Assembly: GCA_903822975.1 (NCBI GenBank)
Contig: CAIJRD010000007.1
Coordinates: 124,001 to 188,000 of the forward strand
Source of the DNA: an uncultured Sinobacteraceae bacterium
Lineage (GTDB): Bacteria; Pseudomonadota; Gammaproteobacteria; Nevskiales; Nevskiaceae
Direction of reading: 5' to 3'
Length of the DNA stretch: 64,000 nucleotides
In this document: one piece after another, positions 1 to 10,359 of the stretch
Layout of the letters: the number at the start of each line of letters is the position of its first letter
Position numbering within the stretch: the first letter of the stretch is position 1
Translations under genes and position numbers: made by a program
The notes under the pieces: model-generated
What the model was told of the DNA's origin: nothing
The model's input: the letters and a program-made list of their open reading frames with translations, nothing else
Database searches by the model: none

Positions 1-110
1 CCGTGAAAACAGGCTTCCGCGAGCATGGGCCACCTTGAGGTGCCCAGGCCCGCATCGCGTCCAAGCCAAGCCGCAGCACCACACCCACGCCGACACTCAC
101 GCCCACGCCG

Positions 111-968
111 ATGACGACCAAACCCGTACCCGAAGGCCACTACGTCACGCTCGCCAACGGCTATCGCATCCATTACCTCGATCAGGGCAGCGGCCCGCTG
201 GTCGTGATGCTGCACGGCTCCGGCAATGGTGCCTGCGGGCACAGCAACTTCAAGGGCAATATCCCGGCGCTGGTCGCCGCCGGCTATCGCGTGATCGCAC
301 CGGACTTGATCGGCTTCGGCTATTCCGACAAGCCGGAGGATGTCGAATATCCGCTGGCGTTCTTCGTCGAATGCGTCAAGCAGGCACTCGATGTGATCTG
401 TGTCGAGCCTGCCGCGCGCAGCGCGGATCAATACAAGGTCACGCTGGTCGGCAACTCGCTGGGTGGCGCCATCGCACTCGGCTTCGCGCTGCAGCATCCG
501 GCCCAGGTCGAACGCCTGGTGCTGATGGCGCCGGGCGGCGTCAGCGACATGCCGGAATACATGGCGATGCCGGGCATGGCAGCAATGTTCGCACTGTTCG
601 GTTCCGGCAAGCCGGTTACCGAAGCCGGCATGAAGGACTTTTTCATCAAGGCCTTCGTCGTGAATCCGGCCTACGTCGACGATGCGCTGGTTCATGAACG
701 CTTCGAGATGATGAAGTTGCAGAACCCGCAGGTCATCAAGACCATGAAGGTGCCGAACATGACCGAGCGACTCGGCGAGATCCGGCAGCCGACGCTGACT
801 CTGTGGGGCCTCAACGAAAACATGATGCCGGACAGCGGCATCATGCGGCTGGCGAAAGGTCTGCCGAACGGCCGCATGGTGCTGGTGCCGCAATGCGGAC
901 ACTGGGTGATGATCGAACACCGCGAGCTGTTCAATCGCACGGTGATCGATTTCCTGCAGCACGGCTGA
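111..968 (+). CDS. alpha/beta hydrolase, meta-cleavage product C-C hydrolase family
   Basis: A 285-residue alpha/beta hydrolase of the MhpC/BphD type, which cleaves the C-C bond of 2-hydroxy-6-oxo-dienoates made by extradiol ring cleavage. Visible are the oxyanion motif HGSG (about 35-38), the nucleophile elbow GNSLGG with Ser116, and the catalytic His in CGHW (His264). Where MhpC/BphD carry the acid in WGxxD, this protein reads WGLNE, so Asp appears replaced by Glu236. The length is normal for the family. It is the first gene of a + strand operon with hydratase, dehydrogenase and aldolase, which supports the pathway role; the substrate cannot be read from the sequence. No strong Shine-Dalgarno precedes the ATG. 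The first 110 bases hold no gene I can identify. Confidence 0.88.
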   Translation: MTTKPVPEGHYVTLANGYRIHYLDQGSGPLVVMLHGSGNGACGHSNFKGNIPALVAAGYRVIAPDLIGFGYSDKPEDVEYPLAFFVECVKQALDVICVEPAARSADQYKVTLVGNSLGGAIALGFALQHPAQVERLVLMAPGGVSDMPEYMAMPGMAAMFALFGSGKPVTEAGMKDFFIKAFVVNPAYVDDALVHERFEMMKLQNPQVIKTMKVPNMTERLGEIRQPTLTLWGLNENMMPDSGIMRLAKGLPNGRMVLVPQCGHWVMIEHRELFNRTVIDFLQHG

Positions 969-981
969 GCGCGGCGTACAC

Positions 982-1779
982 ATGAGGCTTACCGCAACGC
1001 GCATCGCACAACTCGGCGACGAACTCTACGCCGCACTGCGCGGACGTGGCGTGTTGGAGCCGCTGACGAATCGCGAAACTGCGATCACCATCGACGACGC
1101 CTACCGGATCTCGCAGCACCTGCTGGCGCGACGCCAGACCGACGGCGAGCGCGTCGTCGGCAAGAAGATCGGCGTGACCAGCAAGCCGGTGCAGGACATG
1201 CTCGGCGTGCATCAGCCGGACTTCGGTTTCCTGACCGATCGCATGCACATCGCCGACGGCGCCAGCATCAGCTTGAGCCGGCATGGACTGATCCAGCCAC
1301 GCGCCGAGGGCGAGATCGCCTTCGTGCTGAAGCACGACCTGCGCGGCCCCGGCATCAGCGAAGCGCAGGTGCTGGCCGCTACCGAATATGTTGCACCCTG
1401 CTTCGAGATCGTCGACTCGCGCATCCGCGACTGGAAGATCAAGATCGAGGACACCGTGGCCGACAATGCGTCCTGCGGCGTGTTCGTGCTCGGCGCCGCC
1501 CGGATCGATCCCTACGCACTGGACCTCGCCGCGGCGAAAATGGAGATCCGCAAGAACGGCGCGCTGATCGCAAGCGGCGTGGGGGCCGCGGTGCAAGGTC
1601 ATCCGGCCACCGCCGTGGCCTGGCTCGCGAACACGCTCGGCGCCTTCGGCATTCCATTCCTGGCCGGCGAGATCATCCTGTCCGGCTCGCTCGCACCACT
1701 CTTGCCGGCAATTCCTGGCGATTTCTTCGAGATGGAAATCGGCGGCATGGGTGGCGCGTCCGTCGGCTTCGAAGCCTGA
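982..1779 (+). CDS. 2-oxopent-4-enoate hydratase / fumarylacetoacetate hydrolase family protein
   Basis: A 265-residue member of the MhpD/DmpE hydratase family, which adds water to 2-hydroxypenta-2,4-dienoate to give 4-hydroxy-2-oxovalerate using a divalent metal. The family core is visible as GKKIGVTSKPVQDMLGV and the acidic metal-binding stretch EGEIAFV, followed by CFEIVDSRI. It starts 13 bases after the hydrolase stop, so it is almost certainly co-transcribed with it. A close relative is oxo-heptenedioate hydratase (HpaH) or a 4-oxalocrotonate decarboxylase-like protein; the neighbouring dehydrogenase and aldolase favour the pentenoate hydratase role. Confidence 0.87.
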   Translation: MRLTATRIAQLGDELYAALRGRGVLEPLTNRETAITIDDAYRISQHLLARRQTDGERVVGKKIGVTSKPVQDMLGVHQPDFGFLTDRMHIADGASISLSRHGLIQPRAEGEIAFVLKHDLRGPGISEAQVLAATEYVAPCFEIVDSRIRDWKIKIEDTVADNASCGVFVLGAARIDPYALDLAAAKMEIRKNGALIASGVGAAVQGHPATAVAWLANTLGAFGIPFLAGEIILSGSLAPLLPAIPGDFFEMEIGGMGGASVGFEA

Positions 1780-1800
1780 CCCGAACGCGGAACACCGGCA

Positions 1801-2349
1801 ATGAACCCGATCATCAATATCGACAGCGCCCAGGCCGATCACCAGCTCGAACATGGTGGCGTGTTCGAGATGCGCATGTCGGAACTGTCGGCGCGTGTCG
1901 GGGCGAAACAGATCGGCGTGAACCTGACGACGGTGCCGCCCGGCAAGGCGGCATTTCCGTTTCATCATCATTACGTCAACGAAGAGCAATTCTTCATCGT
2001 GCGCGGCACCGGCGTGTTGCGCTTCGGCGACCAGCAGTATCCGGTAAAGCCTGGCGACTTCATCGTCACGCCGGCTGGCGGCCCAGAACTCGCGCATCAG
2101 TTGATCAACACCGGCGTCGACGAACTCGCGTATCTCGCGATCTCGACCAATGCCGCGCCGGAAATCGTCGGCTATCCCGATTCGCAACGCACCGGCGTGC
2201 GTACGGTGCCTTATGGCGCGCCCGGCCCCGCCGCGTTCTTCGTCGCCGATGAAACTCGCGCAGCCATCACTTACTGGGACGGCGAAGACGGCAATCAGGT
2301 CCGTGCCGCACTCGGCATCCCGCAGACAGGAAGCAAGCCCCGCTCATGA
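1801..2349 (+). CDS. cupin domain protein in the meta-cleavage operon
   Basis: A 182-residue single-domain cupin. Motif 1 is [20 protein letters not shown] (His cluster and Glu, the usual metal ligands) and motif 2 is [10 protein letters not shown] followed by a His in ELAHQLIN. It lies between the hydratase and the acetaldehyde dehydrogenase and its TGA overlaps the dehydrogenase ATG by four bases, so the two are translationally coupled. Cupins are not standard members of the hydrolase-hydratase-dehydrogenase-aldolase set; it could be an isomerase, a small-molecule oxygenase or a sensor. The specific function is unknown. Confidence 0.85.
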   Translation: MNPIINIDSAQADHQLEHGGVFEMRMSELSARVGAKQIGVNLTTVPPGKAAFPFHHHYVNEEQFFIVRGTGVLRFGDQQYPVKPGDFIVTPAGGPELAHQLINTGVDELAYLAISTNAAPEIVGYPDSQRTGVRTVPYGAPGPAAFFVADETRAAITYWDGEDGNQVRAALGIPQTGSKPRS

Positions 2350-3254
2350 GCAAGATCAAGTGCGCCATCATCGGCCCCGGCAACATCGGCACCGACCTGC
2401 TGTACAAGCTGCGGCGTTCGACGCTGCTGGAGCCCGTGTGGATGGTCGGCGTGGACCCGACCAGCGAAGGTCTCGCGCGCGCACGTGAACTCGGCTTGAA
2501 GACGACAGACAAAGGTGTGGATGGACTCGTCCCGCATGTGAAGGCAGACGGCGTGCAAATCGCATTCGATGCAACCTCCGCCTACGTGCACAAGGACAAC
2601 AGCGACAAGCTCAACGCGCTCGGCGTGATGATGATCGATCTCACGCCGGCCGCGATCGGTCCGTACTGCGTGCCGCCGATCAATTTGAAAGCGCACGCCG
2701 GCAAGCGCGAGATGAACGTCAACATGGTCACCTGTGGCGGCCAGGCGACGATTCCGATGGTGTATGCGGTGTCGCGCGTGCAGAAGGTGAAGTACGCCGA
2801 GATCGTTGCCACTGTAGCGTCGAAATCGGTTGGTCCTGGTACGCGCAAGAACATCGACGAGTTCACCCGCACGACATCCGGTGCGGTTGCCAGCGTCGGC
2901 GGTGCCGACGTCGGCAAGGCCATCATCGTGATCAATCCGGCCGAGCCGCCGTTGATCATGCGCGACACCATTCACTGCCTCACCGCCGAGGCGCCGAAGC
3001 AAAAGGAAATCGAAGCCTCGGTACGCGACATGCTCGCCGAAGTGCAGAAGTACGTGCCCGGCTATCGGCTGAAGAATGGACCGGTGTTCGACGGCCTGCG
3101 CGTGACGACCTATATGGAAGTCGAAGGCCTCGGCGATTTCCTGCCGAAGTACGCCGGCAATCTCGACATCATGACGGCTGCGGCAACGCGCACCGCGGAG
3201 ATGTTCGCCGAGGAGATGATGTCCGGCCGCCTGCAGCTGGAACCGGCGGCCTAG
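2346..3254 (+). CDS. mhpF: acetaldehyde dehydrogenase (acetylating)
   Basis: A 302-residue CoA-acylating acetaldehyde dehydrogenase (MhpF/DmpF/BphJ family), converting acetaldehyde, NAD+ and CoA to acetyl-CoA. The Rossmann motif [11 protein letters not shown] is at about 10-20 and the catalytic cysteine lies in [12 protein letters not shown] (Cys130). In this family the enzyme forms a channelling complex with the aldolase encoded immediately downstream. The ATG overlaps the cupin stop codon. Full family length, no defects seen. Confidence 0.95.
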   Translation: MSKIKCAIIGPGNIGTDLLYKLRRSTLLEPVWMVGVDPTSEGLARARELGLKTTDKGVDGLVPHVKADGVQIAFDATSAYVHKDNSDKLNALGVMMIDLTPAAIGPYCVPPINLKAHAGKREMNVNMVTCGGQATIPMVYAVSRVQKVKYAEIVATVASKSVGPGTRKNIDEFTRTTSGAVASVGGADVGKAIIVINPAEPPLIMRDTIHCLTAEAPKQKEIEASVRDMLAEVQKYVPGYRLKNGPVFDGLRVTTYMEVEGLGDFLPKYAGNLDIMTAAATRTAEMFAEEMMSGRLQLEPAA

Positions 3255-3306
3255 GCCCGGCGACGTTTCTCATTACGACTCGAAAGCAAGCTTGCGGAGC
3301 ACCAGC

Positions 3307-4350
3307 ATGAATCTCAAAGGCACGCGGATCACGGTTCACGACATGTCGCTGCGCGACGGCATGCACCCCAAGCGCCACCAGATCACGATCGAACAGATGC
3401 AGTCGATCGCGCAGGGTATGGATGCCGCCGGTGTGCCGCTGATCGAAGTCACCCACGGCGACGGACTCGGCGGTGCTTCGGTCAATTACGGATTCCCGGC
3501 CGCGAGCGATGAGGAATATCTGCGCGCGGTGATCCCGTTGATGAAACAGGCCAAGGTCTCCGCGCTGTTGCTGCCCGGCATCGGCACGGTGGATCACTTG
3601 CGCATGGCGGCCGACTGCGGTGTGACGACAATTCGTGTGGCCACGCATTGCACCGAAGCCGATGTCTCCGAGCAGCACATCAGCCTCGGCCGCAAGATGG
3701 GACTCGACACCGTTGGCTTCCTGATGATGGCGCACATGATCGAACCCCAGCAGCTGGTCGAACAGGCGCTATTGATGGAGAGCTACGGCGCCAACTGCCT
3801 GTATGCGACCGACTCCGCCGGCTACATGCTGCCGGACGACGTGACCGCGCGCATCGGCCTGTTGCGCGAGAAGTTGAAGCCGGAAACCGAGATCGGTTTC
3901 CACGGGCATCACAACCTGTCGATGGGCATTTCCAATTCGCTCGCCGCGATCGAAGCCGGCGCGCGCCGCATCGACTGCGCCTGCGGCGGCATGGGTGCAG
4001 GAGCCGGCAACACGCCGATGGAAGTGTTCATTGCGGTCTGCAACCGCATGGGCATCGAAACCGGTGTCGACCTGTTCAAGATCTCCGATGTGGCCGAGGA
4101 TCTGGTCACGCCGATTCTCGACTTCCCGGTGCGCATCGATCGCAATTCGCTGACGCTCGGCTATGCCGGCGTGTATTCGAGTTTCCTGCTGTTCGCCAAG
4201 CGCGCAGAAGCGAAGTACGGCGTGTCCGCACGCGAGATCCTGCTCGAACTCGGCCGCCGCAAGATGGTTGGCGGACAGGAAGACATGATCGAGGACGCCG
4301 CGATCACGATGGCGCGCGAACGCGGCATCCAGGCGAAGACCGCAGCCTGA
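3307..4350 (+). CDS. mhpE: 4-hydroxy-2-oxovalerate aldolase
   Basis: A 347-residue class II pyruvate aldolase (MhpE/DmpG/BphI) that splits 4-hydroxy-2-oxovalerate into pyruvate and acetaldehyde. Metal and catalytic motifs are visible: [10 protein letters not shown] near the N-terminus (Arg16, Asp17, His20) and [10 protein letters not shown] about 200 residues in. The ATG at 3307 is chosen over a TTG 15 bases upstream because GGAG at 3296-3299 sits seven bases before it. It is the last gene of the operon and the partner of the upstream acetaldehyde dehydrogenase. Confidence 0.95.
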   Translation: MNLKGTRITVHDMSLRDGMHPKRHQITIEQMQSIAQGMDAAGVPLIEVTHGDGLGGASVNYGFPAASDEEYLRAVIPLMKQAKVSALLLPGIGTVDHLRMAADCGVTTIRVATHCTEADVSEQHISLGRKMGLDTVGFLMMAHMIEPQQLVEQALLMESYGANCLYATDSAGYMLPDDVTARIGLLREKLKPETEIGFHGHHNLSMGISNSLAAIEAGARRIDCACGGMGAGAGNTPMEVFIAVCNRMGIETGVDLFKISDVAEDLVTPILDFPVRIDRNSLTLGYAGVYSSFLLFAKRAEAKYGVSAREILLELGRRKMVGGQEDMIEDAAITMARERGIQAKTAA

Positions 4351-4426
4351 TACAGACGCCATCGCAGAACGAGGTGTGCGGTTCAAGGTGCGCGGCACGC
4401 GGAATCGCGACCCGAGCCCGCGACAA

Positions 4427-4466
4427 TCGCTGCGAATGGCTGCGAATCGCTGCGAATCGCTGCTAC
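4427..4466. repeat. 10-bp tandem repeat, 4 units
   Basis: Four consecutive units related to TCGCTGCGAA lie about 80 bases after the aldolase stop (units at 4427, 4437, 4447 and 4457, the last diverged). The gap 4351-4631 holds no gene that I can support. It is one of several short arrays in this window found behind genes. Confidence 0.7.
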
Positions 4467-4631
4467 TTCAGCCCAACGCACGCGCGCCGAGGCACGGCAT
4501 CACTGACGCGGCTTGAAGCTTCGCCGCGCCCGATGACTGGCTGCTTATGGCACGCGACAAGTCGCGCGAAACAGCAATCGAACATTCCGCGCGCTTGAGC
4601 AGCTAACTGCAACCAACGGCGACCTGCCGAG

Positions 4632-5666
<1,035 letters not shown>

Positions 5667-5841
5667 TTACGACTCCTGATTGCAAAGAAGAGGTGAACAA
5701 TATTTGAAACGTGTTTTTAACGGCGACTGGAACGCCAACTCGATCGGCACTCGGGTTGACGTGGGTGCCAACGCGCACTTGCCTGCCATGCCCGCCTGTT
5801 GTGATGCCCACCGTAATGCTAGCGCCTGCGGATGACACGCC

Positions 5842-7446
5842 TCAGGGATTCGGTTCCGGGCCACCATCTTCAGCCGGGCGCCAGTCAACCGTGCCGAGAT
5901 AATCCTGGCCGAGCAAGGTATACCCGATGCTGACGGCGCCGACTTTCTGATGCGAAGCGGGACGATCCGAGTAGCGGCCGTCGCGCTGCGATTCGGAATA
6001 GCGCAGCGTCAGGCCGTGCAGGTTGTAGACGCGCAGCGTCACGCCGATGTCGGCGCGAATGATGTTCTCTGATCCGCCGTGCTCGGTCGAGGCGAGACCG
6101 CTGATGTAGTAATCGCGCGCCGTCGTATCGATCGACACGCGATCGCCGATCACCATGCGCAGCGCCAGCAATTCCTGCGGCGCGAGTCCGTAGTGATAGT
6201 CGCGTTGACCGTCGCCATTGGCACCCGGCGGCGCGATGCCAGCGCCGTGGACGACACCGCCGCCGCCATAACCGAGCCCGGCGAGCGCACTCCCCTGCAG
6301 TGCAATCTTGCGCGAGACCCACCACTGCGCCGTGGTGCCGAGCGACGCGGCCGTAGTCGAGACCTTGAAAATCTGCGGTTCCACGTAAGAGTACGTGCCG
6401 TACAGGCCCCAGATGCCGCGATAGCTCTTGCCGATCTCGTAGTCGGTGCCATACAGCAGGCCGTTGCTGAACACATTCTCGAAGGTGTTGCTGGTCGAGG
6501 CCTTGAACTCGAACGAGAAGTAATCGAACGGGCGCGTATAGGTGTACCCCGGCTTGCCGGGCAAGCCATAAGCAACCGTGAGATCCGCGCTCGCCTCGTT
6601 CTTCTTCAAGGTCTGCTCGGCTGGTGGTCCAACCGGATCGGTATTGACGTTGACGTTCGAACTGAAATGCGTGTTCAAGGTGGCGCCCAGGTCGACGCGA
6701 GTGAACACCGCCGGATCGTGGCTGCGAAACACGCCGCCGAAACGATCGCCGAATGCGAGCCGATTGATGCCGGTGGCCGGTGAGATCGCCGCTGCTCCAA
6801 GCTCGCGCCAGATGCCCGGATTGCCGTCACCGCCGCTTTCGAGCAGCAGGCTGGCAAGACGGAACAAAGGCTCGCCGAGCAGATTGCCGCTGATGCCGCT
6901 GGCCACCTGATCGTTGATCGACGGCTTGGTGTGTTCGCCGCTTTCCTCCCACAACACGCTGCCGGCGAAGGTGTAGGCGCTCGCCTGCCAGAAATTCAGT
7001 CCGGCCGAGCGCGCGAAGCCTTGATACATCGAGCCTTGATACGGATGCAGGAATTGGTTGGTAGCGAACTTGTCGTTGTCGACGATCCACTTGCGATTGA
7101 AGTTCTGCGACAGATCGGACGTTGGCGAACCGTAAGTGCTGGAGTCGACGAAATAGTGATCGACTCGATTCAACAGGTATTCGAAGCTGAGAATTTCCGC
7201 CGCCGGAATCACATAGCTCTTGTCGTTGCCCTTGCCCCAGGTCAACACCGGCTTGGGCTCTTTCGCAGCGAATGCGGTCGGCGCTTCCTTTTGAGCGGGC
7301 GTATCGAGTGCGGGATCATCGGCGTGCACGGCACCGGCCGCAGCGAGCGCCATCAACACCGACAACGTACGCGCAAAGCGGGAGGGACTTGCGAGACGCA
7401 GGCAACATTCAACGATCAGCGATCGATTTGCCATCCGCTTTTTCAC
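5842..7446 (-). CDS. DUF3943 domain envelope protein
   Basis: A 534-residue exported protein. The GTG at 7446 is preferred because AAGGAG (7454-7459) precedes it by seven bases and it opens a clean signal peptide (KKR, hydrophobic core, cut near VHA|DDPA); the frame stays open further upstream but without such support. The central block with HPYQGSMYQGFARS, GSVLWEESGEHTKPSIND and LLGEPLFRLA matches the DUF3943 family, thought to be outer-membrane associated. The C-terminal half has many alternating aromatic/polar strands, consistent with a beta-barrel. The function is unknown. Confidence 0.82.
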   Translation of the reverse strand: MKKRMANRSLIVECCLRLASPSRFARTLSVLMALAAAGAVHADDPALDTPAQKEAPTAFAAKEPKPVLTWGKGNDKSYVIPAAEILSFEYLLNRVDHYFVDSSTYGSPTSDLSQNFNRKWIVDNDKFATNQFLHPYQGSMYQGFARSAGLNFWQASAYTFAGSVLWEESGEHTKPSINDQVASGISGNLLGEPLFRLASLLLESGGDGNPGIWRELGAAAISPATGINRLAFGDRFGGVFRSHDPAVFTRVDLGATLNTHFSSNVNVNTDPVGPPAEQTLKKNEASADLTVAYGLPGKPGYTYTRPFDYFSFEFKASTSNTFENVFSNGLLYGTDYEIGKSYRGIWGLYGTYSYVEPQIFKVSTTAASLGTTAQWWVSRKIALQGSALAGLGYGGGGVVHGAGIAPPGANGDGQRDYHYGLAPQELLALRMVIGDRVSIDTTARDYYISGLASTEHGGSENIIRADIGVTLRVYNLHGLTLRYSESQRDGRYSDRPASHQKVGAVSIGYTLLGQDYLGTVDWRPAEDGGPEPNP

Positions 7447-7794
7447 CCGGCCGCTCCTTGTTGTTATTGGTTGGGACACGCAATCGTCGACGCGGCTGCA
7501 CGCCCGCTGCCCGCGCCACGCACCGGATTGCGAAGCTGGCATCCTCACCCGCGCTCGGGGGTTCGACCGGCTCCGTACGAATTCGTTCGATTGCGAATCG
7601 GTTGCGCGCAGGTTCGATTGGTCGCGCATGCAAGCGCATGCATGCGCATGTTGCGCTGGCGCGCACCTGGTTGATCGACGACGATGAATCGCGGTCGTTG
7701 CTGCATCTGCACAATCGCGCCGGTCTGCGTCGGTCTTGTGTCGCATTGGCCACGCTCGTTAGAGTTCCGCACGTCTCCACGACATCCACGCCCA
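7447..7794. promoter_or_regulatory. divergent intergenic region with 14-bp palindrome
   Basis: This 348-bp region separates the divergent DUF3943 and isomerase genes and should carry both promoters. I see no gene in it. A perfect palindrome GCGCATGCATGCGC lies at 7634-7647 within a run of three GCGCATG motifs; it is a possible regulator site, unproven. Confidence 0.4.
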
Positions 7795-8424
7795 ATGCGC
7801 AGCGCCGATTGGTACTTCGACTTCATCTCACCGTTTGCCTACTTCGCCTCGCTGCGCCTCGAGGAGCTGTCGTCGAAGCTGCAGTTGCAGACGCATCCGA
7901 TCCTGTTCGCCGGCCTGCTGAATCACTGGGGGCAGAAAGGGCCGGCCGAGATTGCCGGCAAGCGCGCATGGACGTATCGCTGGTGTGTGTGGCATGCGCA
8001 ACAGCACAACATTCCATTCAAGGCACCGGCTTCGCACCCGTTCAATCCGGTGCCGTACTTGCGCCTTGCACTTGCAACCGGATGCGCGCCAGCCGCGCTG
8101 CACACCATCTTCGAAGCAATCTGGACCACCGGCGCGGATGCGACCGATCCGCTGCTGGTTGCCGACCTCGCCGCGCGTCTGCAGGTCGATCCCGCAAGGC
8201 TCGCCCAGCAGGATTTGAAAGACGCGCTGCGCAGCGAAACCGATCGCGCGATTGCGCGCGGCGTGTTTGGCGTGCCGACACTGGCGATCGGCGAAGAACT
8301 GTTCTGGGGCGCCGATGCGATCGATTTCGCGCTGGCCTATGCCGCAGACCCGGCACTGCTCGAGAACGCAGAGATGCGCCGCGTGAAAACCCTGCCGGTC
8401 GGTGTTGCGCGCAAACAGCTTTGA
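7795..8424 (+). CDS. 2-hydroxychromene-2-carboxylate isomerase-like (DsbA family)
   Basis: A 209-residue thioredoxin-fold protein of the NahD/kappa-GST type. The ATG at 7795 gives the typical start DWYFDFISPFAYF, where the Ser of SPF is the glutathione-contact residue in the family. The C-terminal region has GVFGVPTLAIGEELFWGAD, the usual cis-Pro loop. Family members isomerise 2-hydroxychromene-2-carboxylate in naphthalene-type degradation, which fits the nearby meta-cleavage operon, but many homologues have other substrates. Confidence 0.9.
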   Translation: MRSADWYFDFISPFAYFASLRLEELSSKLQLQTHPILFAGLLNHWGQKGPAEIAGKRAWTYRWCVWHAQQHNIPFKAPASHPFNPVPYLRLALATGCAPAALHTIFEAIWTTGADATDPLLVADLAARLQVDPARLAQQDLKDALRSETDRAIARGVFGVPTLAIGEELFWGADAIDFALAYAADPALLENAEMRRVKTLPVGVARKQL

Positions 8425-8711
8425 TTGCGGGCCTCGCCCTGCGGCGCAAACCGAAAGCATTCAGACCGACGCGCTGACTGCCACAGGCGAGCAGGCGACC
8501 AATTAATAGTGAGTGCGACAGCGCGCCGATAAAGCGCTTCGCAAGGCCCGACGCGCGTCCGAAGCTTGCAATCGTATGCCGCGAGCGACTCGATGCTCAG
8601 CCAAAACTTGCGATCGGTAGCCGCGCGTAGTCGGAGGTTCGTTGGAACCCCTAAAAGTCGTTACGCCACAGGTGCGAAGTTCGAGCGCGCTGCTGAACCC
8701 GCGTTCACGTA
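8425..8711. other. intergenic, nothing recognised
   Basis: No open frame with coding character and no clear terminator is visible. The stretch leads into the 8-bp tandem repeat array behind lysS. Confidence 0.5.
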
Positions 8712-8807
8712 GTTACGCGTTTACGCAGTTACGCAGTTACGCAGTTACGTAGTTACGTAGTTACGTAGTTACGTAGTTACGCGCTTACGCGTTTACGCAG
8801 TTACGCG
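8712..8807. repeat. 8-bp tandem repeat array, 12 units, abutting the lysS stop
   Basis: Twelve uninterrupted 8-bp units of the form KTTACGYR (GTTACGCA, GTTACGTA, TTTACGCA, CTTACGCG) run from 8712 to 8807; a further degenerate copy precedes them (GTTCACGTA). The array ends one base before the lysS TGA (8809-8811 on the + strand map), so it is the immediate 3' flank of lysS. The four central units are identical, suggesting recent slippage. Confidence 0.95.
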
Positions 8808-8808
8808 C

Positions 8809-10356
8809 TCAGGCTTCCGGCCGCATCTGCGGAAACAGCAGCACGTCGCGGATCGAGGCCGAATCGGTCAGGAACATCACCAGGCGATCGATGCCAACGC
8901 CAACACCCGCCGTCGGCGGCAAACCGTATTCGAGCGCGCGGATGTAGTCGGCGTCGTACAGCATGGCTTCGTCGTCGCCAGCATCCTTGGCTTCAACCTG
9001 CTCGCGGAAGCGCGCGGCCTGATCGTCCGGATCGTTCAGCTCGGAGAAGCCATTGGCGACTTCGCGACCGCCGACGAAAAACTCGAAGCGGTCGGTGACT
9101 TCCGGATTGGCGTCGCTGCGACGCGCGAGCGGCGACACTTCGGTCGGATACTCGGTGATAAAGGTCGGCTGCTGCAGCGTGGCTTCGACAGTGCGCTCGA
9201 ACAGCTCGGTGAGAATCTTGCCGGTGCCCATCGATGCGGCGACGGTGATTCCCTTGGCCTGCGCAGCCTCGGCAAGATACGCGCGCTCCCAGATGCGTGC
9301 GCGATCGATCTCCGGGTTCTTCGCCGCCACCGCGTCGGCCATGCTGACGCGCGTGAACGGCTGCGCCAGATCGAAATCCGCGCCCTGATATTTCATCACC
9401 GAATCGCCGAGCACGCTGACCGCGCAATTGCGCAGCATGGTTTCCACCAGGTCCATCGCGTCGATGTAATCGGCGTAGGCCTGGTAAAACTCCAGCATGG
9501 TGAATTCAGGGTTGTGTCGCGTCGACAAGCCTTCGTTGCGGAAGTTGCGGTTGATCTCGTAAACGCGCTCGAAGCCGCCGACCACCAGTCGCTTCAGATA
9601 CAGCTCCGGCGCAATGCGCAGGAACAGGCTGCGGTCGAGTGCATTGTGATGCGTGACGAACGGCCGCGCGGCGGCACCGCCGGCGAGCGGTTGCAGCATC
9701 GGTGTTTCGACTTCGACGAAGCCGAGTGAATCGAGGAACTGACGAATGAAGCGCACCACGCCTGCGCGAATCTCGAAGGTGCGCCGCACGTCCGGGTTGA
9801 CGATCAGGTCGACATACCGCTGGCGATAGCGCGTCTCGGTATCGGTGAGCCCGGCCCATTTCTCCGGCAGCGGCCGGATCGTCTTCACCAGCAGTTCGAG
9901 TTTCGAAACCTTCAGCGACAACTCACCGGTCTTGGTGCGGAACATCGTGCCGACCGCGCCGACCAGATCGCCGACATCCCAGGTCTTGAACTCCGCATAT
10001 TTCTCTTCGCCGACGGCGCCCTGCTGCACGAACAGCTGGATGCGGCCGGAAGAATCCTGCAACTGCACGAAGCTGGCCTTGCCCATGACGCGCTTGGCGA
10101 CCAGCCGACCCGCCAGCGCGTAGGTCTGCGTCTGATTTTCGAGTGCTGCGGCATCGCAGTTCGCGTAGGTGCCGAGCAGGTGTTCGGCCAGCGTGTCGCG
10201 GCGGAAGGTATTCGGAAACGCCTGGCCAGCGGCGCGCAGTTTTTCGAGCTTCTCGCGGCGATGCGCAATGACGTAGTTCTCGTCGACCGGCGGCGTGCTG
10301 TCGGCGGCATGATCGGCCGCCTTCAACGCGGATGGCTGCTTGGTTTCGTCGGTCAC
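8809..10356 (-). CDS. lysS: lysyl-tRNA synthetase, class II
   Basis: A 515-residue class II lysyl-tRNA synthetase that charges tRNA-Lys. An OB-fold anticodon-binding domain is N-terminal (about 70-180); class II motif 2 appears as [14 protein letters not shown] and motif 3 as [13 protein letters not shown] near the C-terminus. A GTG start at 10356 lies three bases after the prfB stop, the same prfB-lysS order as in many Gammaproteobacteria. The N-terminal ~30 residues are longer than in E. coli and low in complexity. Confidence 0.97.
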   Translation of the reverse strand: MTDETKQPSALKAADHAADSTPPVDENYVIAHRREKLEKLRAAGQAFPNTFRRDTLAEHLLGTYANCDAAALENQTQTYALAGRLVAKRVMGKASFVQLQDSSGRIQLFVQQGAVGEEKYAEFKTWDVGDLVGAVGTMFRTKTGELSLKVSKLELLVKTIRPLPEKWAGLTDTETRYRQRYVDLIVNPDVRRTFEIRAGVVRFIRQFLDSLGFVEVETPMLQPLAGGAAARPFVTHHNALDRSLFLRIAPELYLKRLVVGGFERVYEINRNFRNEGLSTRHNPEFTMLEFYQAYADYIDAMDLVETMLRNCAVSVLGDSVMKYQGADFDLAQPFTRVSMADAVAAKNPEIDRARIWERAYLAEAAQAKGITVAASMGTGKILTELFERTVEATLQQPTFITEYPTEVSPLARRSDANPEVTDRFEFFVGGREVANGFSELNDPDDQAARFREQVEAKDAGDDEAMLYDADYIRALEYGLPPTAGVGVGIDRLVMFLTDSASIRDVLLFPQMRPEA

Positions 10357-10359
10357 TGC

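Noticed and set aside
931..2187. Long minus-strand open frame opposite the hydratase and cupin genes
   Set aside because: Its translation is low-complexity and has no family features; the + strand genes have full motifs. It is a GC-driven shadow.
8712..8807. CRISPR array
   Set aside because: Units are 8 bp, contiguous and without spacers. The same argument rejects the arrays at 19750 and 46184.
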